Shown: positions 22,931-33,217 of the stretch, piece by piece
Numbering within the stretch: the stretch's first letter is position 1
How the letters are laid out: every line of letters starts with the position of its first letter
Assembly: GCA_027922465.2 (NCBI GenBank)
Contig: BQMF02000652.1
Coordinates: 1 to 64,000, forward strand
Direction: 5' to 3'
Length of the DNA: 64,000 nt
DNA from: Turritopsis dohrnii
Lineage: Eukaryota; Cnidaria; Hydrozoa; Anthoathecata; Oceaniidae
Program-made: the position numbers and the translations under genes
The notes under the pieces: model-generated
Databases searched by the model: none
Told to the model about the DNA's origin: nothing
The model's input: the letters and a program-made list of their open reading frames with translations, nothing else

Positions 22931-23997
22931 ACAATTCATCATTATCAATTGCTATGTTGAACAACAACAAATGCATAACGATGAAAAGCGCTATATATGT
23001 CTAACAAAGGAATTATGAAATAATGTATGAGATCCAAAGTGATTCATTTGCTACTTTCAAGAATTCTTTTACACAATAAAAAGGGAGTGCCACAGATAAA
23101 AAAGATAAAGATTCCTTATAAAACTCATTAAGCATTGGAATTTATTTATGAAAAGTTTGCTTGTTTTTTAGTTTAAATAGGGTATTAGCTCGTAATTAGC
23201 ATCAAAAATTGTCCTATCGAAACTGCGTTGCTACGTGATCGAAAGAAGAGATTTATTATACTTCCTAAATTTGCTTTAGCATATGGAACTAAAAAGTTTT
23301 TAGTTTTATTAATATTGGTATCGAATTCCTACGTTCCACTTTCATATAACAACATTGATGTACGTCATCACTGTAAGACTCAGGGTAATAACCAACTTTC
23401 ATAGGCTGCTAATGACATTTCGTGGCATACAGTGTGTCTCTAAGAAATTTAGCCGGTAGGTTTAACATCTAATAACTTTTCATACAGTGATTTATTTTTA
23501 GTGGTTTTTATACAATTTCAACTGGGAATAAAAATTATGTGTTAAATAAATATGAAATTTCTTTGTTAAAATGGCTTTTAATTTTATTGTTTACATTTGT
23601 AACATTTTGCAGTTTTTATTGTTAGAATGTGTTAATCGATCATTATAGTTTAAATGATCCGTGTTACCTCCAGAAAATCCCTTTTAACTTCTTAACCGTC
23701 CATAAATACAAAGCTTTTTTTGAATTATAAGATAGTTTACAGAATTATCTTTCTGATGGTGTTTGAATTGCTAAAAACTGGCAAGTGTATAAAAAGTTAT
23801 TACTTGTTGAAGTTTCGGGCTAAATTTCTCAGAGACACATTTTATGAGAAATTTTTGGACTCGTAATGACATTAGGGAGTTTAAGCAACTGCGACGGCAA
23901 CGTAGATGACCACGTGAGCAACAAAATCAAAATAAATAATTACTACCAAATAAAAGTATGAATAACTTATTTTTGTTAGAGAAACTCTTCAATTGAT

Positions 23998-24161
23998 CAG
24001 AGGCGTAGCCAGAGGTCAGTCAATATTTTTGGAGGAGAGTTAAGTCATTTAGGGTAGAAAAGGAAAGCGTGCAAGTAACCTAATCGATAATTAAGACTGA
24101 AAAGAAATATCGTAATGTTGAACTCCTCCACTTTTTTTGACTGACCCTAACTACGCCTCTG
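23998..24161. mobile_element. 164-bp MITE, TTGAT target duplication
   Basis: The inverted ends CAGAGGCGTAG and CTACGCCTCTG flank 164 bp. TTGAT lies directly on each side. The paralogous copy near 39190 reads 'caatttataaactt' with no insert, which supports recent insertion on this side only. Confidence 0.75.
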
Positions 24162-24353
24162 TTGATAAACTTATAACGACTGGAAAGCTTCAATTTACTA
24201 TAAAATCTACATAAGAGAAAAAGATATATCTCTATAATCTGTAATCTCCGTTGTCGGCACGACTTCAAAACATGATTTGTCACGTTCAGCATAGAACGTT
24301 AATGATGTAATTATCTTCTCAATAGTGTCATGAGTAGTAGACTTTCATCCTTA

Positions 24354-24780
24354 GGACAGCTTCATACAGCCGCATAATCGCCGTGTCGAATTAAATTACT
24401 TTTATTCGTGTAAAATCCGCCAAAAATGCGACAGTTAATTTTTACAGGTTTTGTTGCCACATATCAAATTCGATATGGCTTTAGACAACCTCATAAATGT
24501 TGAATGATTTATCATCGTGTGTTTCTCACATGCTGTCACTACTTTCTTGCACTTTTTTCACGAAGTTCAATCAAGCTGTTATTAAATTCGACGATTATGC
24601 GGCCGTATAAAGTGATGCCGAATTTATGTCGAAGATTGCCGTTTTATTCGACAAACTCTGCTGAACTTAACTCATTATGTCGCACTTAACTAATTTTTCA
24701 CTTTATACAGTTCAATTTTCGTCGCATTTAATAAAGAGTTTAATTCGACGCAACGATTATGCGGCTGTATAAAGCTGTCC
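24354..24780. mobile_element. 427-bp MITE, TA-flanked
   Basis: The ends GGACAGCTTCATACAGCCGC and GCGGCTGTATAAAGCTGTCC are near-perfect inverted repeats. TA flanks both sides (24352-24353, 24781-24782). A further internal copy of the 'cgattatgcggc' motif lies at about 24592. It has no ORF of note. Confidence 0.75.
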
Positions 24781-26839
24781 TAAACAAATTCCACATAGAA
24801 AATAAAGCTTTTGTTTTAAACACGTCGCCGTCTTCGTTGCCGTCGCCATTCCTTAAACTCCTTACCGTCTTCAAGTTGAAAATCACTCCTCTTTAGCAAA
24901 CGCCCCGGGCGCTTATTAGAAAGAATAATATTTAAACAGAAATTAATAAACGCCCCGGTGGTTATTAAAATTTTGGAGAGAAAACGAACATTATGGAATG
25001 GAAACGGAGGATTACCTTTTAAAAATATTAACGTGATGTTTAAAAATGCTAAAAAATGTTTAAAAAATAGTCCTTTAATTTTTGAACTTTTAAGGTTCAT
25101 GCGAAAAGCTTTTCCTTTCTCCAACTTATTGACCTTGTCTTGAGATACCTGCACATGTTTTTGTTTCCGATGGTACTATAGGTAGCTGGTAAAACTGGTC
25201 CGTTTTCCAACTTTCTTTCACCGAAACTTCCACAAATATTTTTCTTCTCAATAACTTTGCCAAATAGATACGCAAATTCAATAGAAAAATGGCCAACTAA
25301 ATGATCGTTTTTGTAAACATCAACATCAATATCCGTACATCAACAAGGCAACAGACCCTGGGTTTGAGGTTGTGTAAATATCTCACAATCTTTCGTTAAA
25401 TACTTTGACAACAGAATCTAAGATCTCTGTTATTTTGTTTGCATTGAAGGAGTAGGCGTCAGCTGTGCAATCTTTTAATTGCACTAAGAATAGCATAACA
25501 TAATCGCCTTGACAGCTGAGCTGACACAATCATTTCCTAGATTTTTTTTATAAGCGCCAATCTCCATTTAGCGCCCTTCGCTAATAAACGCCCACCTAAA
25601 CTTTTATAACCGCCCAGGCGCTTATTAGAGAATACGGTAGTCAGTATCATAATACAGCGGTGTTTCTTACCAATTTGTTTCCTCATTAATTCATTTCATC
25701 GTGACTTTTATAACAATCCCACCAATTTGAGTTTGGTGATGTAATTTGTGTTGATTATTGTCATTATGTGTTGTCAGCGTTTTTATCTCCCTGCTGCTTT
25801 TGTTCTGACATTTTGAGATTTGGGGTTTTCCCTTTTCATTTCAAACTGCTGAGTTTGATGCCAAAAATGATGATTGAAATCTCCTGAAGTAAACTTCTAA
25901 GAAAATTGAAAATTTTAATCAATTTATTTGTTTATTCATTTATTTATTCTTTCGAATTTAAGAGATAAATATAGGGAATTTCATTAAATCCATGAGGATA
26001 AAAACGTACTGAGAGAGATAGATTTTGTATTGAGTTATCATAAGCTAACACTAAATGCAATTTAAAGAAATCAATGGGATATTCTGTACAGAATCACTGT
26101 TTATTTCTAAATATGGTGCAATCAGATAACAGCATAAGCATGTATTATTTGTAATTACATAAGACCATTAGTTACTAATGAATTTTTCAGTGCTGAAGAC
26201 GACAATGACACATCTCGACCAATGATACCTTTTTATAAATATGGATGGATTCTCCTTCTAAACATACTTCAAGGTATGATTACTTAATAATTAATAACAA
26301 TACCTTTTCAAAGGGGTTTCAAAAAACAACAAAATCAGTTGTAAAAAGTATATCAATAATAGACTTTTCTCGAATTTCTATTTTAACGATGTGTTGTGGC
26401 CGAGCTGTCGTGTCTAACCTCGCTTTTAATATTCAAACTGTTTCTAATTATTGGAATGGGAATTGAGAATAATAGAGATTATCATTAAGTTGTAAAATAA
26501 TGAAATCAGTGGAACAATGAATCGCATAAAAACGAGGTTAGATATGAAGTTCGGCCATAATTTAATGTTTAAACTGAAATTCGGGAAAAGTCTATTATAG
26601 TCGAATTTACAGCCGAAAAATAAATATTCACATAAGAGATATAGGAACATCACTTCTTGCACATCGTTATGCATACACGCATGCTCACACACGAAAAATC
26701 CTACTGATGTCATCAAAGGCATCTATCCGAAGAATGTTTCATTATTAACAGATAAGTTGGGTAGGCCTACAGGTGTTAAACAAATTAAAATCAAGGGACA
26801 AGCACTATATATTCAGTTCAGGCAAAGAAGAAGTAAAAA

Positions 26840-27369
26840 TGACTACTAAAAAGGGTGTATGAGTAGAATACCACGATGGACACATACAATACAGGAGTAC
26901 CCTTTAAAATCTGTGCTGGTAGCTTGGATTGTCCATTGGTAATTGTCTATTCATGATATTTAGTCAGAACAACTATTTTACTTATCTGGGTGGTTTCCCA
27001 AGTAACAAAGTATTCTCAAATTGATGTACTATACCCACAGTTTGTGTAACCAGAGCTGCCATCGATGTTTTACAATGTCTATCCATGGGGTTTATGACGT
27101 CACCTCATTTAGATGAACAATAGTCCGTCTTGTTATATTCGTCTGTATGCAGTAACTTGTAAACCAATCAAAATTAAATCACTGAGCCTTCCTATTATAC
27201 TGTGTAAGACAAAACTGAACTGCGAAAGGCTGTTGTATGTATCACGATTAATCTTCTCCTTCAAAGAGATGATAACTTTTTTTTAGCTTTAAGTACATTT
27301 GCTGCTACCGTTTTGCGCCATCTGGCTCTTCTTCTTTACTCATATAACTTCTTTATTATCACATTTTAG
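26840..27369. other. Upstream flank of receptor copy B
   Basis: This matches the flanks of copies A and C. The last 75 bases contain the 'gctgctaccgttttgcgcc' end of the CGGTAG-type repeat and then the 3' splice site of the Ig-like exon. No initiator ATG with a hydrophobic leader was found in a suitable phase. Confidence 0.6.
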
Positions 27370-29505
27370 GAGGATCTTACAAGATAACCCCCAAGCATGC
27401 TAGCTGCTCATGTGTTCAACACTACAATTTTTCTTTTGAATTCCAATTGCATCATGAAAAGACTGACGCGCGTTTGGCACAGTTAATGGTTATGGTAGGC
27501 GATCAGCAGATTTCTACAGGTTTTCCGGAGATCAAAGTTCAAGAAGATGTCCTCAAAAAATTCAACGGAAGAATATCTCTTAGTTATTATCCCGATTCAT
27601 ATTTACGGCTTGACATTCAAAATGGTTCCGTGTCAGACTGTAATCAATTCAAAGTGATTGGTCTCTTCATAGGCAAGAAGGATCGGAATAAAAGAAAACA
27701 TGTTCAGAGTTTCTTGACCGTCAATTTCACTGAAGAATATGTCTCAAGTAAGGATAAACCAACATGTTGTTGAGAAAATAATATGGATTTAATTTGGATT
27801 TTCTTCAATTTCCGACAAACTTTTACTGACTGTTGTGTACTTACTACGTTGTGTGTTAGGATCAACAGTGGGGATTAATGGTTATTTTATCAAATATTTG
27901 ATTTTTGTTACAAAGTGAGAGGTAGTGTAAAGTATAAGGAAAGAAACATTTGATAGGAGAAAGCACTCCTTTTGATAACGTTTATCAGCAGACCGATTAG
28001 CGTTTTATGTTATAGGAATGCCAATAGTTTGTCGCAATGGATCAAACGTCATTTATTATCCATCAAAATCTGTTAGCTCAACTAAACCACCCGTACTCCT
28101 TACACGTCCTACAGCATCTACAAATCATAACAAAACTTTTAACATGCTGATAATAGTAATAGCGATAGGGGCCGTTTTCTTTGTTGTGACCACAATATTG
28201 ATCACAATATTGATTTTGAACTGTTGGCGTCATAGGAATACCATACGTAAGTAGTTGAGAACAGCTTTATTGCGAAGAAGCAAACAGTCGTATCTTATTT
28301 ACTTTCTTTTGGGGTTTTGTTGTTGTTGTTGTTGTTGTTGTTGTGACAGGACACACATTGATAGCAGTTATTATAACTGAAGTGTATTTATCCTGTATAA
28401 ATATTTTTGAAAAAATGTCAGTTTTTGATTAGACTCTTGATTTTACTGTATGGGCGTTTAAAGGATCTGGATCAAAATTTGCAATTCTTTGGAATATTCA
28501 CTTTGCATTTAAATTTTGTCCAAAATAACAATCTTTAGGTAACTCCGGTAATTTCAAGTCTGAAACAAAAATTGTTGACTTGATTTATCCGCCTTTCTCC
28601 GTGTGTGACTTGACTTAATGTGCCTAGTGAGTGAGTACTTTGGAATGAAGAATGCGGGCAAAATGTGTATATTCATCGTATATTTTACAGACCAAAATTC
28701 ATCCACCTACATGGACTTGAATCCTGACGAAAACGACGATACAGAAAACCTTGTAGACGAAGAATACACATTCGCATCACTGACACACGATTATGCAGAA
28801 ATCGGTACGGAAAATATTTTTCAAATCTGTTTTTAATTCGGCGAAATCCAACTATTTCTATTGTTAATTTGTTTGCAAACTCTTTTTTTTCAAGTAACCA
28901 TAGAAACATACTTATCCAAAAAAGATTAACGAGGTTTGAGTGCGACTAAGTACTATTAACCAATCGTCTTATAGATCTTAATTCAGATTACGTCAACCAA
29001 TTTTCTGGTGACATCAACAGCTGCCAAGACAATAAAAACAACACATATCTACGTGGTGATGGAGAATATGAGATACCTCCATCAATGATCAACCTTCCCA
29101 GTAAGTGATGATTTGAAATCACTATATGGAGGAGAGCATTTATTTAGAAATACATACACACTCTTTCAATAAAAATACTCTTTATCGTAGTGACTTTTGA
29201 ACTACTTTCCCGAGTAAATAATGATTTGACCTTAGCTTGGGTGGTTAAGCGTCTATAGGCAATCTGGAGTGCCGTATCGGCTCCAACAATGGTGGAGCTT
29301 TCTTCAGTAATACAGATTTATTGATTTACTCAAAATGTGTTGCTACGTCTTTTGATTTTGCTTTTGAACATGATATGTTTTGTTATGTTTTTTAGAGAAT
29401 CCACAATATATAAACCACAGCAATAACCGTGGCATCAAAACCAACATTAACACAAGTCACTACCATGACACAGGAGGAGAAAGGCCACTCTCAGAAGCAA
29501 TTTAA
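27370..29505 (+). CDS. Receptor copy B: Ig-like/TM receptor with tyrosine-rich tail (5' exon missing)
   Basis: Exons: 27370-27747, 28016-28246, 28691-28804, 28975-29100, 29396-29505 (TAA). Borders are gt/ag with phase 1 throughout, and the sum gives 318 aa plus a split first codon. The Ig-like exon has a CSC pair near the start, a GRISLSYYPDSYLRLDI strand region and SDCNQFKV, echoing the V-set 'L-x-I...D-x-x-x-Y-x-C/V' pattern without canonical Cys/Trp. A Ser/Thr-rich stalk precedes one membrane helix (about 22 residues from NMLIIVIAIGAVFF), then WRHRN basic residues. The tail carries STYMDL (ITIM-like), HDYAEI, SDYVNQ and PQYINH (pYxN, Grb2-SH2 type), and GEYEIPP. The protein is a cell-surface receptor by layout. 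Ligand unknown; Alr-like identity is inferred. No signal peptide exon was seen. Confidence 0.8.
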
Positions 29506-30098
29506 TCTAAACTACCATTATTGATAACAGCACGTAAATTACACAGCATTAAAGTCGCAGCATCCCATACCTATCCAGTCTCCTTCCATATGGTGTGTTC
29601 CTACCCAGTCCCTTTCGAAATACTGTGTTCCTCCTAGCTCCTTTTCAAATTTTAGAAAATCTTTTCAACAAATTTCTATAAATTGTTAGTGAACTAACAG
29701 ACACAGGGGCATGAATACAAAAATTTGGTGTCTCAAAACCATGACATGTCTAGAACCGTTAAAGGAGATTAGAACAAACAATGGAGCAATAACCAAGGGG
29801 AACAGTGTAAAAAAATTAAAACAATAAATTTAATTTAAAATTAAAAACTATAGCCTTGTTAAACATAAAAGGACTGTTAATTATACATGGGCGCTAATTC
29901 GAGAAGGTGTGCTTATTGTTCATCGCGGCAGCCAGCAGCTGATCTTTTCATTAGCATTCGTGTTCGTCTGTCCGTCCATAAAATTTTGTCCCCAGTTGTA
30001 GGCTGATACCACTAAAAACACAAGCCTGAGTTTTGAGGCTGGAATAGAGGCTATTTGTTGATCGTGGCTTAATTTAAGAAGTGTTTAATTGTTAACTA

Positions 30099-30272
30099 CA
30101 GTAAACTCTCTCTAATTCGATCATCGAAGGGACTGACAAAAACGTACGATTTATAGAAAGTTCGGATTAGAAAAGTTCATTTACAAAGAATTGACAGGTG
30201 AAGGGACCTTGAAATTCGTTTGAATTAGAGAAAGTTCGAATTATGGAGGTTCGAATTATAGGAATTCGACTG
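30099..30272. mobile_element. pogo/Tigger-like MITE, copy 2
   Basis: 174 bp, TA-flanked, the same element and same position within the unit as 4868-5041. Confidence 0.65.
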
Positions 30273-30848
30273 TACAACTATTTTATCAAGGCGAGTGCAG
30301 CCTCCAGAAAATTCACATGAATTTTTTTTTATAGTGGAGTTTGTGTTTTCAATAATATCTGAAGAAAAGGAATTCTTAATATTATAAATGATCCTGTGGT
30401 TATATACTACTGATTTTTCTGGTTAGGTAGCGCTGATTTGGTGTTTTGTGTTAGTGTACTGGTCGTACAGACCTTTATCGAGATATGAGAGCTCTGCTAC
30501 CTCCAGGCAAGGGCCTATGTATTATGATGTTACCTTGCATGCATACCATATGTTATTTTGTATCTGTTTATACAACAATGACATCCATCAACTTAGACGA
30601 GCTTCAAATTTTACCTTGTATATCCTGTTTGAACTAAAAGCTAAATCAGATGCATACCAACAAAGAATGTGTAGAAAATCTCTAATCATCCAAATTCACT
30701 GACAACATTTTGAAAGTAAAGCATTTAATTACCTGTGAAAGTGCGTTGTGCCCTACTCAAAATTGACTTAATGTTATTCTGTGTTTATTGTAATGCATTT
30801 ATCAATCAAAGTGCACACACATGTTTACATGTTGTCTTTTCATTCAAT

Positions 30849-31017
30849 ATATGTTACGGGGAATATGATAAATTGGGAATTATGAATATTTCCCGTTTAT
30901 TATGTATAATAACCCTAACCCTTACCCTAACCCTTACCGTAAACCAATCGGGCATTATTCAAAATAACTGGTTAATATGAATAATCCCCGAATTTATCAC
31001 AATCCCCGTAACATATA
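30849..31017. mobile_element. Palindromic MITE with TTAGGG-type core, copy 3
   Basis: The ends 'atgttacgggga' and 'tccccgtaacata' flank a CCCTAA-rich core. It lies at the equivalent position to 5965-6127. A mariner-type MITE has inserted at its right end. Confidence 0.65.
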
Positions 31018-31918
31018 CAGTGTGTCCACGAGAAAGTGGGCACCTTGTTTAAAACACAAATAACTTTTCGAGTTTTTAACAATGCAATGCGGTTTTTATA
31101 CCGTTGGAAAGAGGCTTTTTTGAGCTTTCCAAAAATATAAGTTGTTATTTATAAAAATTTTTATTTAAAAGAATATTAAGTATTCTTTGTTTCGATACGC
31201 TTGTTAATTTTGTAATGATCAATAAAAAAGACTTTTAACGAGCAATTAACCTTTTGTTTCGTTGAAACAACCACTGTTGTTGGTGTTGTGCTAATTTTGT
31301 CACGAAATTTTTTGAAAAGACACAAACCTTTTGTCATTGTGTAAACTTACCTTAAATTTTTTATTATGATTTAATAATTTCATATTCCCAAGCATTTCCA
31401 AAACCTTTATAAGCGAGAAAAGTTAACAGTGCAGCAGTGAACTTTCGTGGTAAAATAAGTTTCATGAGACGAAAAGTTATGTAGCTGTTATTCAGGCTTT
31501 TAGACAGCAGTTTCTGGGTAGAAATCCTCCATCAAAAAGCACGATTCAAAGTTTTTAAAAGTTTGTAAAAGAGTTTTAGAAATGAAACTTTCAATTTCAA
31601 GCTTGTAAAAACGTAAAGTTTTCCTTATGTAAACGCAGCTTTATTACAATATTTTAGCTTTTTATGATTTCCCATGCTACTCGAGTCGTTAACATCTATT
31701 CAAACAAGCGTTAATTGATCGTTATTGATTTAATGTCATGGTTTCATGGTAAAATCGATTATATTTCCCAAAAAATGGTTTTTCTGTGAAAAGGGTCATA
31801 TATTTAGAAAGAGTAAAATATTTTCTTTCTGTTAATATAAAAATTGAAAAAAACAAGCACGAAAAACAAAAGATATGCTTATTAAAAGTTAGGTGCCCAC
31901 TTTCTGGTGGACACACTG
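31018..31918. mobile_element. 901-bp mariner-type MITE with TA duplication
   Basis: The left end CAGTGTGTCCACGAGAAAGT and the right end CTTTCTGGTGGACACACTG form inverted repeats with few mismatches. TA lies on both sides (31016-31017, 31919-31920). Unit A has the empty site at about 6127, reading 'aacatatacattttattg' straight through. No transposase frame was seen. Confidence 0.9.
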
Positions 31919-32409
31919 TACATTTTATTGAACAAATTCCCTATGGAATCATTATTATAATAAGCCTCTTCACTGATATAGTCTTGTTATTTATCATTAT
32001 TATTCTAATTTCGTTGTTTAGTTTTTGTATCGTCTATTAGTTTTTGCTGTGTCTCTGCATGGACAGACAGCACTTTTATGTTCTTAATCTTATAAATAAT
32101 CGGCAGTTGTTTTCCTTTTATTTTTATTTTCAGTGAAGAAAGAATGTATGTATGTATTTGTAAGTCAGTATTTTTTAGTATTGCCACTTATTTTTCATGT
32201 GCAGTCATTCCTGTTTGGAATTTATCTGTGCAGAGAGCAGTTTTTGAACTCTTTATGATTATGAGAATCAAGGTCTGCATGAAATTTTGTGAAGTATGCC
32301 GTAAGTTTTTTTTAAACAGTTGGTAATTTTTTTTACTTTAATACCAACTTTTTTATTCGAAATCAGATTTTCGTTCAATTCAATTCTGCCGTGCATGAAA
32401 GTCCTTTTT

Positions 32410-32567
32410 ATATGTTACGCGGATTGTGAAAAATTCGGGGATTATGCATATTAACCAGTCATTTTAAATAATGCGCGATAGGTTTAGGGTTAGGATTAGG
32501 GTTGTTATGCATAATAACCGGGAAATATGCATGATTCCCAATTTATCATATCCCCGTAACATATATA
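32410..32567. mobile_element. Palindromic MITE with TTAGGG-type core, copy 4
   Basis: This runs from 'atgttacgcggatt' to 'tccccgtaacata' with 'tttagggttagg' in the middle. It is the complete version of the copy truncated at 6707. Confidence 0.65.
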
Positions 32568-33217
32568 AACTTAATTTCATGTCTACCAGGTGCAAATGTG
32601 GCATTGATAGTATTTGAATGATTTATCTTTAATTTCCATGTTTTTGATAGATTAAGTTTTGTTTCAATGATCCTGGTCTATGCACTAAACTTTGAAGAGT
32701 ACTGTCTGCTTAATGTAATGTCTTATTCTATTAATCGCTGTCACATTAGTTACCCCACAAATTGCTATTTTGACCTTCCTAGAGCAAAATGTTTTTAGAT
32801 TTTGTTTCACAGTCCAACATTTTTCAATTTGGCTGAAAGCGCTGACCTTCAGGCCTCATGGCCTCTTGTTTATAAGCATTTGCAAAAACCATTTTTAAAT
32901 AATTTTTTTACCACTTTCAGCGTTGTAAATATTGCAATAAATATATATAATTATCCCTTAACTATAAAATAAAGTCAAAATGTGCCCCCCTGGATTCGCC
33001 GGCCTTATCAGATTGTCTTTGTCAAAACTGTAGTCTAATGAACTCCGTGATCTTCTCAAAGTTAAAAAGGCTTCTTAGTGGTGTTCACTATTCCCTTTAG
33101 AACTTCCAAAAGATCTTGTGATTTGTGGTAGAAGATTCTCATAGCAGTGGGATACTCTGTTAAATTTAAGTAACGTATTCCTATAAACATCACCTATAAT
33201 GCCCTCTATACATTTTA

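Larger units (their letters stand above)
23100..26830. repeat. Segmental duplication, left copy (pairs with 36042-36110 and 38731-41120)
   Basis: The order and sequence match 38731-41120: the 'ggtattagctcg' start, the 'cgactggaaag' region, the 'cgccccgggcgcttattag' palindrome, the 'gcattgaaggagtaggcgtc' region and the stretch ending in 'gtaggcctacaggtgttaaac'. Two MITEs (23998-24161 and 24354-24780) and several hundred other bases are extra here. No gene is supported in this stretch. Confidence 0.75.
29506..33217. repeat. 3' flank of receptor unit B
   Basis: Paralogous to 4657-6707, and its last part also to 45790-46200. It has no supported gene. It contains a pogo-like MITE, two telomere-like MITEs and a 901-bp mariner-type MITE. 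The open frame near 30.5 kb that is also present at 5638 is conserved only as part of the duplication. Confidence 0.65.
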
